The notes below the pieces were generated by a model. That model saw only the letters and a program-made list of their open reading frames with translations, did not search any database and had not been told where the DNA came from. A stretch of DNA of 64,000 nucleotides from NCBI GenBank assembly GCA_933228895.1, contig OW121846.1:111555054-111619053 (forward strand), read 5' to 3'. This DNA comes from Platycnemis pennipes (Eukaryota; Arthropoda; Insecta; Odonata; Platycnemididae). Below are positions 1 through 12,470 of this stretch, piece after piece; position 1 is the first letter of the stretch, and each line of letters starts with the position of its first letter. Both the position numbers and the translations under genes were made by a program.

Positions 1-232
1 AACGGAAAACTTAATCGGTCATATCTTGAGACACGATGGCCTGATGAAGACTATGGTCGAGGGAAAAGTGAACGGGAAGATTGGAAAAGGCAGGCCTCGT
101 ATGAGATACATGGAACAGGTTGTGAAGAATGTAAAAGAGAAGAATTACGTCACAATGAAAAGGTTGGCCGATAGAAGAATCGAGTGGAAAGCTGCGTCAA
201 ACCAATCCTAGATTGTTGACCACTGATAATGA
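1..232 (+). mobile_element. RTE-type LINE, 3' end fragment
   Basis: This is the last part of an RTE ORF2, cut by the window start. The reading frame at 26-211 gives 61 residues that match the C-terminus of the intact element at 35591-38527 almost residue for residue, including the GKIGKGRPRMRYMEQVV stretch and the final KAASNQS. The stop is followed by the family's short tail (gattgttgacc, then a loose tga-rich stretch). It could be a full element extending leftwards out of the window. Confidence 0.9.
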
Positions 233-1726
233 TATTGTTGTGAAATCCTAAAGAATACTTATGAATTCCACGACAAGAATGAAAATATGGAAATGTTAAT
301 ATGAACTCGGAAAAAAATCTGATTTTATAACGTGAGTTGTGAGGGGTAAATTCTCTTCATGAGGGTGCGGGCCGACCAGTGCAGATCACTTCCTACGTTC
401 GGTTGCAATTACAGAGCAAAGTTCATAAATCCTTATATGCCCACCCGAGAAGGAAACGATTAGATTATCTTTCAGTGACATGATTTTTTACTTGCAAAAA
501 GTACCATAAATGCACCACTTCTATTACTTCCTTTGCAAAGTACAAAAACGGAAACTCTCATTTATAGTCATGCGTATCATTCACGCCATAAAATGGCGTG
601 GATATAATGCATGTTTGTTAGTAATTTTTTACCCTCACGCCAAAAACTTTGAGGTAGCTTCATGTTTTCTTCGGGAGCATAATTTGATCTATTAAAGTTC
701 AGGGAGGTGAAGTCACTTCGGACGTTTCGTATATAAAATGTATATCATATCCATTTTTTCAGCAATTATCTTTGTTATAATGATTTGTTAAAAGAGTTCA
801 ATTGCCACACCTGAAAGAAGCATAAAAGATAAACCATTTTCTCATGATGTCCTCAATAAGAGACCATCTATTGAGTTATTGAAAGAAATCATAGTCATAG
901 TTCCTAATGTTTATTCTATGTTCCGGTTCCTAATGTTCAGGTTTATTCTTAATTTTTGTACTTATATTTTTTAATTGTTCACCCTATATATTTTGGGTGA
1001 GCATTAAACACAACAAGTAAATAAATATGTAACCGAATGTTAACTGTCACTGTTAATACATTCCTAACGAATTATACCAATACTCGACAGCAGAACTATC
1101 AACAAAAATTCCCTTCTGTTTGTAGTGTTCCTTTCTATTTTATTAGGGTGGAAATTTAAAAATATCGTATTCGCGTTCCTTCACTTCTTATTCCCCTGCG
1201 CAGGTACAACTAATCCGATCATTCGTGGGAATAAAATCATTGCAAGTAGCAAAAAAGCAAGTGCACTTGCAGCAACCGGTCTGTGTCAAAATTACCGCAA
1301 TAATTGCGAAAAAAAATCTCCGCGGTATTATCGGCTGCGAATATTGGCATGACGTCCAGGGATTATCATAATAAATAATTTTGAAGAGGAATGAAAAATA
1401 GCATATGGACATAATTTAATAATCTTGATGGCCCACGAGCTACAGTAACAGCGGATGCGTTGAATTTTTTTTTGAAAATGGATGTCCTGTTTTTAAAAAT
1501 CTCATTGCTATATTTCCTGTCAGTGCCAATTTTGGACTTCTGTGGCGTTTATGTAAAATTTCTTCATGAAAACACCAACATTACAAGATTTATAAGGTAA
1601 TTATATTTCAAATGTGATAGATTTTAATTTTGATTTTGATTTTAGTGCAATCAAATGGCTTAAGTTATACCTATTGCACCGTCTAACCTAACCTTTCACC
1701 TTGGACGAGCACAGCATCCATGCTCC
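233..1726. other. Unassigned AT-rich intergenic DNA
   Basis: Only short overlapping reading frames on both strands, with no recognisable domain, repeat or RNA gene. Confidence 0.5.
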
Positions 1727-1800
1727 AGGCGGGAGACGAACCCATAGCCTTTGGTTTGATATGCCGGTTCGTTACCGACTTGGTTACCGTGGCTGGAAGA
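1727..1800 (-). repeat. tRNA-derived SINE head or tRNA pseudogene
   Basis: On the minus strand the sequence has pol III internal promoter features. An A-box-like segment (ggtaaccaagtcggtaac, 1771-1788) lies ~30 bases upstream of a B-box-like gggttcgtctccc (1731-1743). The T arm can pair (ggg/ccc around TTCGTCT), but the anticodon arm is not convincing, so a functional tRNA is unlikely. The body beyond the B box resembles no SINE I can name. Confidence 0.5.
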
Positions 1801-2577
1801 TCACATAAGATATGGAGAAAGATATTTTAAAAAGATAATTGTAATAAATAAATACCTGTAGTTTGCTGAAAACTCGCAAGAGAAGATGGACCAGTATCTT
1901 CCTTTTATTATACTCAAAATGTCTCATGAAAGTAATTTTATGATTGAGATACATGTTTATAAGAAATTTGATAGGTGATTTATTAATATTAAAATATCTA
2001 AACAGGGACTCTCACTTTGGTTGAGATAGGAGGGAATGCAAGCACGATAAATGTAAACAACGTGAAAAGCTGTTCTATTATTATGACTTAAGGTACAGAG
2101 ACAGAAAATGGTAAAAATAAGGCAACTCAAGAACCTAAAATGATTTCTGCCGAACCCAAGAAGGCAAAACGTGGAGTAATTTGTATCCTGTTCCGCGATG
2201 AGTCAATGATTCAGCATTCAAAGTCGACGGAGACTAGTGTCCGGTGTCTCTTCATGAACGCGCCGGCGCAATTCACGGGCCGTTGCAAACGCGATTGGAC
2301 GTGAGTGAGCATTCATTCCCTAAGCCGCTTTTCTATTCATAATGGTGACCCGCAAGTGGGATAGAGTGGAACAAGGGCATTTTACAAATGAATCTATGGG
2401 ACCGAATCCTATTGGAAAAGCTGTAAAACTTATTGAAGGATCACGCATTCGTAGTCAACACGAGATTGGTTGGTTATTTAGGGGAGGCGACCGACAGCTT
2501 AGGTCATTTGCGCCATATAGGATAGATGGATAATTGGATAATGGTAGGAGTTTTCAGGGAACGGAGGAAGGGTGGGG
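1801..2577. other. Unassigned intergenic DNA
   Basis: No gene, repeat or RNA could be supported. The 63-residue frame at 2342-2533 has no recognisable feature. Confidence 0.4.
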
Positions 2578-2802
2578 AGAAACCCGGCGTCGGCATTAGC
2601 CTACTTTTAACGAAAGGCGCCAGGGGGACCACGGCTTAACGTCCCATCCGACGGACGGAGTACTGAACTTAAAATGCCCTCCAGTAGACACTCAAGTGGG
2701 GATCGGTTTTCCACTGAAAAATCCGCCACTGCCGGGAACCGAACCCGGCCCCTTGGGATGGGAGGCCAGTACTCTAGCCACCACACCAACCCGATCCCTC
2801 AA
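2578..2802 (-). repeat. tRNA-derived SINE
   Basis: Read on the minus strand this has a tRNA-like head followed by a body. The A box is within ggtggctagagtactgg (2766-2783) and the B box is ggttcggttccc (2734-2745). The body includes gacgttaagccgtggtccc, a stretch I associate with arthropod tRNA SINEs, and ends in a conserved-looking ggctaatgccgacgccggg near 2580-2600. The open frames on both strands here are by-products of the GC-rich SINE. Exact ends and flanking duplications were not resolved. Confidence 0.75.
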
Positions 2803-3420
2803 CAGGAGATCCTCGGAGTATAATTTTGCGGAACGACAAGTACTTTTTCTTCGAGCTCTCCTCTACGTGGAGAACAGTTCAATAAAATGGTGACGCGCGC
2901 TAGACGAAATGGAATGGATGAATGGTGAATGATTCTAACAGAGCACTTTTCCTCATGATTTGAAAAATCTCGAAAGAGCTCATGGACTTTCAAAGTGGCA
3001 AATATTTTTCCCAATGTATTCAAGTAAATCAATTGGTATATTACACACGTGGTGTACTGTCAAAGTGTTCACGTAGTTTTAGGCTTGTCTTCGCAAATCA
3101 AATGAAGTACCCAACTATACATGTCTCACTAGAGATTATTGGATGAAGGGTGGAAGGCATTCTCTTATATATTAAGGAGTGGCAATTCTGCTGACGCACC
3201 TCGGCTCAGACTGCCAGTACACGGAAATGTGAAGAAGAACACGAAAATGTGAATGTTACCTTTTTTCATCAAGGTGGTAACCTTGAAGAAAAAAGGTAAA
3301 AAAGATGAAAAAATGCTTATCCTACAATAGTCGACAGTGATAACAGCGGAGAAGTTTCAAAAATCCACCCGAGAAAAAAGAGGTTTTCCGGAATAATTGA
3401 ATGCTTTTTTGTCTTATTAA
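2803..3420. other. Unassigned intergenic DNA
   Basis: Nothing recognisable. An isolated short match to the RTE motif (gtgataacagcggagaag, near 3338) lies just upstream of the next RTE fragment and may be a displaced scrap of it. Confidence 0.4.
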
Positions 3421-4135
3421 TGGCCAGGTTTCAATTGAAGATCAATAAGAAGAAGGCTATGATTGGTATGCAGCAAGAGAAAAGAAGTCAAAAGCAAGGT
3501 TAAACTTGGAAAACAAAAACTTGAAGAGGTGTAAGACTTCTGTTACCTTGGAAGCCAAGTAACCAGCATTGGTCGAAGCAAGAAAGAAATAGTTAGTAGA
3601 ATAGCTCAGGCAAAGAGGGCATTCTACCAAAAGAAGAATCCACTGACATCAAGAAATACAACCGTAGAAGTAAGGAAACAATTCATCAGAACGTGAATCT
3701 GGAGCATGTTTCTTTATGGCAGTGAGGCATGGACGATGATAGCAGCGGAGAAGAAATAGGTGGAAACATTAGAAATGTAGTGCTACAGAAGAATGATTAA
3801 GATGAAATGGATCGATCGAGTAACAAGGAAGTCCTAAAAAGAGTGGGAGAAAAGGTAAGTCTTCTGAAAACCCTAAGAAGAAGGTGGGAAAACTTAATCG
3901 GCTACATCGTTAGACGTGATGGCCAGACCTTCAATCGTTGAAGGTCAATTCGACGGTAAGAACGGTAGAGAGATGTATAGAACAAGTGATGAGGGACGTG
4001 ATGGAGAAGAAATACGGAAATATGAAGAGATAATATATAAGTATGGTAAGAGTATAAGAGTAATATAAATAAGATGAGCTGATAGGGTAATTCAGTGAAG
4101 AGCTACGTCAAACCAATCTCAGGATTGCCGACTAC
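3421..4135 (+). mobile_element. Degenerate RTE LINE, reverse-transcriptase C-terminal part
   Basis: This collinear but decayed copy covers roughly residues 753-978 of the intact RTE ORF2 at 35591. Recognisable steps include the segment after the FADD box (ccaggtttcaattgaagatc), the gaggtg-taa-gacttctgttaccttgg stretch, the KRAFxQKKNxLT region, the WSxFLYGSEAWTM region and the final caaaccaatc. Several in-frame stops and frameshifts (for example gaagaaatag near 3760) make it non-coding. It ends in a short gattgccgac tail. Confidence 0.85.
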
Positions 4136-4849
4136 TGTTTATGAACGAACACTTAGTTTTTCCACAACATTTTCATATTTTTCATTTTTTCTCATTTATT
4201 CAGTCAGTCATTCTTATTAACTTATTCTTATTCAGGTACAACTGCAGGTGACAAATGCACCGGTGTACTTACTAAGGGTGAAGAGGAAGACTCACAGAGG
4301 TGGTTGCAATATTGGTAATATTTTTGATTAGAATAGGGGATTGTGGAGGACGTCTGACCAGGAAACATGCATAAAGCCATTTATAAGATTGCAATTGACG
4401 CTCTTAATGATCTCGAACTGTTAAAGCGCGTCGAGGTGACTCACTTTCCACTCCAAATGAAGGGTTGTAGGAATAGAAATACTACCATGTTTACTTTCAA
4501 GTGTATACTTTCAAACACCGAGTTTTTCTTTCTGATATTTGCAATAAGATTTATGTTTTTAATACTCTCACTAGGAATTTACGCCCAGTTTTCCTATTGC
4601 GGAAGACTCGCACTTAAGGTGGTAGACACGATTCTCTTGAAAAAATTGGTATCCTATACTTAGTATGCGACAGTATATTCCAAAGATTAGCTTTGATCTA
4701 GAATGCTGGTCGGACTTTGAGCTTAGAGAGTGATTTAATGATAAAATGAGATGTCATTCCATTGAACAAAATCTACGTGCATTTCATGATTTAAATTTCA
4801 GTTTAATTCCACAAATGGGTTTTACTGCTATCTTAAGGCTGTGTTACAC
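4136..4849. other. Unassigned intergenic DNA
   Basis: Contains a 98-residue frame (4367-4663) without a recognisable domain. No repeat or RNA feature was identified. Confidence 0.4.
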
Positions 4850-5935
4850 AGTGAATGATCATGCGCCAGACGTTCACGCGTCGTGTAAAACGGTAAATTC
4901 ATTGCTTGAAAATTCATTCCCATTATCATGCAATCAAAATTAAAACAGTCTCATTTTGATCGCATGATTCCTTGAATTATCGCATGATACGAGCGCACAA
5001 CGTCTGTATTTGATGTAACTAACTGTAGTTTTTCAATACAATTCCCGCGAACTGGGAATAATTAAAACAAATAGCACCTTTCTAATCTTTAAAAGGTACA
5101 CTCTTTTATTCCAATAGATACTCAGACACTTTTCAAGCATATTTAAGCTTATCGCGCTCTCATGAAGTCTTGTTGAATAGTCGGGGAACGGTAGGGTCTT
5201 GGATACAATTCGCCCATCGCTAAAAATCTTAGCGCGGAAGCTAGCTGGAAACAAATTGTAAATTATCATTATTTTGATCAAAATGTAAATCAAAGAGTGA
5301 ACAAGGGATGATGTCACTTAAATGTCTACTCTTGTCGTCAAGTCCAATTTCTCATAATGATGCCTATTGAGATTTAATGTAGTATCAAATTGCTCCAGTG
5401 CCTTTCATAATAAATTACGATAGACCTCACCGTCAAACAGTTCATTTTGAATCTAGAATACCTCAACCTCTATGTATCCTCCCTTATCTGTCTCCTTCTA
5501 CCACCATTGTATGGACACTGAAGCAGTGAATACGAAAACTAAACCATACCGATCCATAATTAATATCTATACTTCACTTCAGATGAACTTAAACTTCTGT
5601 CTCTAGAAAGCTTTATTTCATAGATATTATAAATACTACACGTGCACCATACTTTAGTCTATCAATTTCGTAAATCAGACGACATGAGAAAACCATTCTG
5701 GCCATCGAATTAGTTGCGTTGGTCGGACATTTCCCATGAGTCAATGAATAATGTCAATAGCTGCGCATCCTTCCAACGCAGAACTTTCAAGGCATTAATT
5801 CGAGTGATCATCCGCCGAATAAAACGACCTTAAGTGGAAACAATTTCAAGTCATCATTTAAATTCATTCGCGAGTTAGTTCATGCGCATGATTATTCGCC
5901 GTGTAAAACGGCCGTTAGTCAGTATTCTTTTGTAG
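4850..5935. repeat. Unnamed dispersed repeat, copy 1
   Basis: Collinear, same-orientation similarity to 23255-24745. Shared landmarks in order: cgcatgattcct with tgatacgagc (4965-4995 versus ~23340-23375); aaaacaaatagc (5064 and 23824); ttggatac (5199 and 23973); aaatcaaagagtgaacaagg (5287 and 24070); and gatcat-cgcc followed by a taaaacg box near both ends. The terminal boxes (catgcgcc...tgtaaaacgg at 4861-4892; ttcgccgtgtaaaacgg at 5896-5912) recur several times near the ends, as in some DNA transposons with subterminal repeats. No transposase is visible, so it is probably non-autonomous. Confidence 0.65.
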
Positions 5936-8900
5936 AGTTTGTTAACAAACTGAAGCTGGCACCAGGTATTCACCTTAATATGTTTCATCATGTATATTTA
6001 TTATTGCGCGTCTTATGCACCTGCCGCATCTTTTGGGTATGATTTTCCTCTTATTCCCTTTATACTCAGATTATTAGACACAATTAATATCATTCTGATA
6101 TACAAGATAGTAGAATTACCACAGAGATTTCACCTCGACATGGACTTAAATCCAGAATCTCTGATTCAGACTAGGTGCTTCAACCAGTTATGCTACCAAG
6201 GCGTATTTCTTTCCTTTGGCGTTTCCAAGTTTGAGCTGGATTGTTTTTTTCTCTATGAAAATCCTGCTATTGTGCACATCAGTAGGTAACACCACTAAGG
6301 TTTCCGCGACTATTTCGTTACCTTGAAATTTATTCACCTTCTTCCGACTGACTTCATGCGCTATTAAATCGGTATTATTGGATTAAAAAAATACCATGGT
6401 TATTATGAAGTACATTGAAGTTATGTTGAACTTAATAGCTACAGAATATGCAAGCATAATTTGATCGGCCAAGTTTTAATTATTTTAATCATCATTTGAA
6501 TCAACCAAACAGGTGATTTTTAGATGCACTAGTAAGAAAATTTTTAAAATAGAAGAGGTAATTTTACGCCACGTAAGAGATGATATAAATTATGACCACA
6601 TAAGAAAATCATTGTAATTTCCTCTATCACCTCTTTATTTCAGCTTAAATTCATTCCAATGCTGGCATTGTTGGCTTCACTACTTGGAGAAGTGCCCCTT
6701 ATCACAGTACCTGGGTAAGTCAGTCATCGTCATTAATGGAATACATTTCAAGGGTCTATTGATGAATGAATTTTCATGGTTTTTATACTTCACTAAGCCA
6801 AGTATATTTGTCAAATATCATTGGCAAAAGTGTAACAAGCTGTTCCAACAATGGTTTCTGGAGCATTCATTGCCAGAGCCCACGAGAGAGTGTGTGTTCA
6901 CACACTCCCTTCAGTTGAGCTACCACGTGGGCAGGGCCAGAGACGAGAAGGATTAGAAATAAGGGTCACGCCGTGAGGGATGCAGATGGGCTCCGGCGTG
7001 AGCCTTGGGCCTGCTGCATATTCCTTCTTCTGCCGGACGGGCTCTTTGTGTGCGTGTGCGAGACGCAGAGTGGGAGTGGGACGCGAGACGCGAATGTAAT
7101 GGTCCGAGTCGGTTAACCGCAAAACCGTAGCATTTATCATGTTACTGATAGTTACCCGAATGCAGTCGGCCGCAAAAAATTCTTTCCCCGTTTGACTCGT
7201 GTTTGCCTTCATCTTTGACCTCCCGCTGTACCACCTCTACGACAAGCAATAAAGCGCGTGAATCTTTCCGGTTGATTTCCTAAAATGATTTCCCAAAAAG
7301 AAGGTGTGGTCGCTCGAATAAATTGTCGTGGAAGTGAGTGTCATTTAGAGGTTTTAGTTCTCCTTGTACTCTTTGTGTTTTATCACTTATCGGATATCCA
7401 TATCCGATCACCATTACAGCTCAATTTTATAAAAATATTTCATGTTAAATTGGGAATGGAAATCAAATGTACATACGCTTACATTATTCTTATTTGACGC
7501 AATCCACTGAAAGGTACCTACATATTTTATTGGCTTGACGCCGATAACAGGTAAAAGTTTTCGTTATATTTTTCCTGTAAATATTGCTGAAATATATAAT
7601 GATAGACCTCACGGAGATTCACCCGTAGATGTCCTCTGAGACCTAACTCGTAGACGTGCTCTAAAATCAACAAGGGGCCAATAAGACCAAATGTGCGATT
7701 TAGTTGGTACACCTAGCTCACAGGAGCCTGGTTAGAAAATTGACAACGGTAACTTTCATCTTTCCATACCAGCTCTACAAAACGTGAAAAAACCATATTT
7801 GTGAGTTGTTTTATTACTAAAACAACGAAATTTGAGCTCACAAATAAACTCTGCTTTAATAGTTGTAAATTATGGTTGTGGAAGCAATACTATCTAAAGC
7901 ATTTTATGAGCCAATTTTGGTGGTAACCATCATTTAGCCACATTAAATTGAGTTGGCAACTTAAGATAGAGGCTAACTCTGGAACCAAAACCATCTTCTT
8001 AAGGCGTAATTCAATTATAAAATTAATTGTGCTAATAGGGTTGTTTCCTTCATCAAAGAAAACAGAATTCATTAATTACGATTCGTGCCCTACCATATAT
8101 AAATTCATTTTACGCAAAAAGTTTGGATTCAGAAATCTCAGTTTCCTAGAGAATTAAATGTTAATTTAAAAACCATTCAAAAATCTCAGAAATGACGGGA
8201 TGCGATGCCTTCTTGCTGACTCAACAGATATATAGTTTACTTTACGAGGCACAGGAAATATCAGTCTCCCGAACCTACCATTGTATTTCAGAGCCCCTCA
8301 ACTCCAGAGAATATGTATTAGTAATAGCCTTTGAAAACTAAAAAAGTTCGAAAAGTCTTCTCTGGTAAACATGGTAATAATAGTGGTTTTACAAGCTCCC
8401 AGGCATCGTGCTTATGGAGTACTCTGCTGCTGCGAAGCACAGTGCGTGAAGTTGGCGTGATTACGGGCCAAATTCACGGTATGCTTAGTTAAATGAATGC
8501 TAACTGTTTTTCAATGGATTAACTGCATGAATAACTTTAAATAAATAAACAAAAGCTGCTCATAATAAATTACTTAATAAATATACCTCCGATACTAGTT
8601 AATAACCTTTAACGGAATGCACCATCTGCTTGGAAGCGTCCGCAACACCGCTTAGTGGCCGGTAGAGGAAAGTGTCACGTCACACGCATGATTTACCGGC
8701 ATGCAATACTTTGCCGCCGAGTTTTCGCGCCGTTGATTTTTATCAGTTTTTAATTAATGACGGTAAATACTTAACGTCATTTTAAAATCGTACGGCTTAA
8801 AATACGTACTCCAAACTTTCGATCATTACGATAAAAAAAATAATAGGAAAGTACCCTATTGTTGACAACGATGGAAATAAAGGCATAAGTCATTTTTTCC

Positions 8901-10436
8901 GTGTTCTACAATGTCAATGGTGATGAGATATACGTGGGTTATGTTGAATGCATTCTTATTTTTGCTTTAGGTATATATTAAAATCATAATGATATTCTTT
9001 CTTCTCCTATTTTTCTTTCATTTTCCTTACACATAAATCAAACATTCCTCTTTGTCAGGTTGAGTATATACGTCAGTACTATCAGCGCTCGTGGATTTAA
9101 ATATCTTATTTTTTATATTATTATATGCCTTAGTATTTAGCTAGTAGTCGCTGGTAGTTTTTGGTCCACCAGTTTGTCAAATTTATACGTTTATGCATAT
9201 TTTTTACCTTTGGAGGATTTTTTTATTCTAAAACTTGGAGCCAAAAGTTTCAATTTCAGGTACGACACGGCAAAGAAAACATCAAAGAAATAAAATAATT
9301 CTTCCTGTTTTACAGGCTGTTTTGATTAGATCATTTGGTTATTTGCTTGAATATTATTATCTATTGACGTTCTAACTTACTGGAGGATACTCAGGATATT
9401 GCTTGCGTGATACTGGATTATAATTGCATTATAAGAAACATGAAGTGAAATCTATAAAACAGTTGATTTTACCGTATAAAAATGGTGCGTATCCTGTAAA
9501 AGGTACGTCCCAGAGGATTTAGAAAATATTTCCACGGCAGCTAGAGGGTTTTGAGGGCTTTATTTTATGTTTCCTGCAAAACCGGAAATATATACACGTA
9601 TTTCAGGAAAATTAAAATTTATTCCAATACTACTATTTATTTCTCCTCAAATATATGGTGCGATATTTAGAAGCACTTCTAAACATCGTACCACGTAGAC
9701 AAGATAAATGTATGTTTTTCTACAAGTGATTAGAAGGAATGCTCATGATTTATATGTCCTGCCCATAAGCGTTACTTGCCGTAATTGACAAAAAACATTT
9801 GAGAAATTGGCGCACCACTGCTTTGAATTTACTGCTCATGTCTTTTAATTTACGATTACATTTTGTCATGGAGCTGATTTGTCGTCAAAATAGGTTTCCG
9901 GGAGAGCTGATTTCTAGAGCTGATTTCATGGAACGTATATGTGAGGAGGAAATATGAATATTGATACAATGCTTCGATCAAGAAGTTTCAAAATAGATCT
10001 TACCTTATCCAGAGATCGGGGATATTACGGAATGTTCCACCACCACTATTTATTTCTTCTCAATCTCCCTGTTGTGCGGCGACAAAAATTACGTTTCATG
10101 GAGTAAAGCAGAGCTCGACAGCTCGAGAATATCAATTTAAAAAAGCAGAAATGCATGGCGAGTGCTGCTTTTATTGTTGCCTTATCGAGAGAAAAAATTA
10201 GGCCAGCGACTATAAGGAAGGGTTATGATATTTCTATGATTGTACCTACTTCCTTAAACGGTGTAAGATAAATTTGAAATAAAATATCTGTGCATATATG
10301 CAGAGGAACAACATTTAAATGGTAACCTCGTATTTTATTGAGAAGTTGCCAGACTTATGAAACGTCTTGCCTTCTCCTCTCCACCATGTCCCCCTCCCTC
10401 TAACCACCGAACAAGGCAAAGACATTTTCATTTCAA
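5936..10436. other. Unassigned AT-rich intergenic DNA
   Basis: No coding region could be supported. A more GC-rich patch at 6930-7110 contains a 104-residue frame (minus) with no domain. A long hairpin lies at 9656-9693 and is listed separately. Short similar blocks near 9629 and 10043 share ctatttatttct-ctcaa, perhaps relics of one old repeat. Confidence 0.4.
9656..9693. repeat. Near-perfect 18 bp inverted repeat (hairpin)
   Basis: The left arm tggtgcgatatttagaag and the right arm cttctaaacatcgtacca are reverse complements at 16 of 18 positions with a 2-base spacer. No T-run follows as in a simple terminator, and the stem is too short for a typical miRNA precursor. Function unknown. Confidence 0.6.
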
Positions 10437-12470
10437 AGACATTTTCCTTTGCACAGAGCACATCATCATCGCCATCATGGATCAAAACTCTTAAGACTGT
10501 TTGGTCACAGCATGATTTCCTTATCAGCCAATCTGTTTATATTTTCACTTTTCTCCCTTTTAACATCTTTCAACTCCACCTCAATATATCTCATTCGAAG
10601 GTTTCGTTTTACATTTTGCCCATCCACGTGTCCCTCGCCAATTGCCTTTAGCAGGCCTTCACGTCACAAGTTATTCCGTCTTCTTTCTAACGTTTACAGA
10701 TGACTTTTTTCCCACTATTCTTAGAACTTCATCTTTAGTCACTTGGTTGATGTATTTGATCTTTATTATTCTGTTTTGTCACCAGATTTCGAATGCTTAA
10801 AGCCTTCAGTTTTCTGCTTCTGTTATATTCCATACCTCACTTCTATAAAAAGAGCGGATAAATTGTACCCTTACTTCTTAGCTTGTATTTTAAGCTGTAA
10901 GTAGATATAGCTGGAGGTTTCAGTCGTAACTTTATGGAGCCTAGTATTTACTAGCTAAAGACTCGGGTTTCGACGACCAACGTCATCATCAGGTCCTAAA
11001 TTTATGTGAAACGACAAAGTTAAGTTTTCTTTTCAATCTTTAAGTATGTTATTTTATTGGTAGAATGCCTCCTCAACATCCTACAGATAACTGCCTTCTT
11101 CCAATGTGTTGGGTTGCTTTTTACGTCATTGGGCTTATATTTCATCCAACTTTCTATCTTTCCTCGCTTCACTACACATTTCAATTTCATTTCGTTGCTC
11201 CGGAATTTTTTTTCAATTTTAGCATTTTTGGGTTTTCTTTTCTCTTCAGTCAATTCTAAGTCTTCCGTTATTCATTAAACGTGAATCCCAAATTCTAGTC
11301 CTGCGACTTCTTGCAGCCCGCTTTTAATATTTTTCCATCTCCCTTCCACTGATTTTACAGCCGCAGACTCTTCCAGCTTGTTTTCCTCTGCCTTTCGAAA
11401 GGTAGACCAATATTGAGTCCCCTTCAATGTTTCGGCATGCCATTTATTCTCATTGTTTTCTTTAGTTTCTTGAATTCAAAGTAGCATCTCATCACCAACA
11501 ACTTGAGGTCACTGCTGATATCAACGCATGGGTAGTTTTTGCAGTTCTTTATTTTGTTTCTGAAACTCTGATTCACTAAAATGTAGTCGATTTGAAATAT
11601 TGATAATTTTCCTGGCATTTTTTCATGTACAACTACTAGGATTGTAATTTTAAACTATGTGATTGTCACCACAAACGTGCAGAATTCAACTAGTTTTTTA
11701 TCCACTCCCATTTTATTTCTCAATCCATATTTTCTAGTAATTCTTCCAATTTGACCTTCGCCAAAGTTAGCGTTCCCATAGCATAAAATAATCAGGTATT
11801 TTTCTCATTTTACCTGCTTTATTACTTTCATGATATCATCATAGACGGCTTCATCTTTTTAGTCCGTCGTAGATAGGTAATTCTGCACCATCAATGTGAT
11901 CTCTTAGCTTCGTCTCGATTGTCACTTTCATTTCAGAATAATCAGAATCCAGCATTACCATTTAAAGATCCTTTGGTTATTCATTATTCATTCGAATCCA
12001 TTTCATCTGGCAAAGATTTATCAAGTGGTTAGTGAGCCTCATATGAAGCTTGGTGATAATCCATCCTCTTCCACACACCTTTAAGAGGGCTCGCAGGGTC
12101 TTTTGTGGATATTTAATCCTGTAGATTCCACTTAAAAAGTCTACTTCATCAGGTAACTTCATTTTTCTGATTCCTAATATGACAGGATAAAACCTTCACA
12201 CTTCCACCTCAGGTAGGTACTCCGTCCTCATCCTTCGTGGTATAAAGCAATCTCTCGTTCCATGTTCTTACCCTTGCTTATCTAAGTTAAGTAGTCTCTC
12301 GGGTAGTCCCCCAGAACCCCCAGCGGTTTCCAATACGTCTTGATTAAAAGGAATGGAAAGGAGTAGTTGCGACTCCACAGCTAAAAATGTGGTCGTTTCC
12401 CCTTACCTTCCTCATCGCAGTACTAAAGCCGTTAAAGTAAATGCTACCTCGCTTAATTTTCATTAGTAAA
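10437..12470 (-). mobile_element. Rearranged, degenerate RTE LINE (5' and 3' parts, core missing)
   Basis: On the minus strand 12470 to ~11010 matches the 5' leader and endonuclease half of the intact RTE. The leader segment with aacggctttagtactgcga is at ~12445-12410, a MKLPDEVDFLSGIYRI stretch at 12162 corresponds to MKWPEEGDFWSGSYRI, and QIDYILVNQSFRNKIKNCK at ~11590 corresponds to the endonuclease region near residue 240. From 10870 to 10440 it matches the C-terminal region and ends in a gatggcgatgatgatg tail. The RT core (about residues 430-840) is absent, and 10880-11010 is unrelated sequence. Stops throughout; dead copy. Confidence 0.8.

Noticed and set aside
1683..1694. Telomere-like taacctaacc
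   Set aside because: Only two units of the insect TTAGG-type repeat; expected by chance.
1727..1800. Functional tRNA gene
   Set aside because: A and B boxes are present but no convincing anticodon arm or complete cloverleaf could be drawn.
7890..8157. Overlapping 60-69 aa frames on both strands
   Set aside because: Mutual shadows in AT-rich DNA with no domain.
10905..11005. Stretch resembling sequences often found near Penelope-like elements (gatgacgttggtcgtcgaaacccg, minus strand)
   Set aside because: Only a short resemblance from memory, with no Penelope reverse transcriptase nearby. Not enough to annotate.
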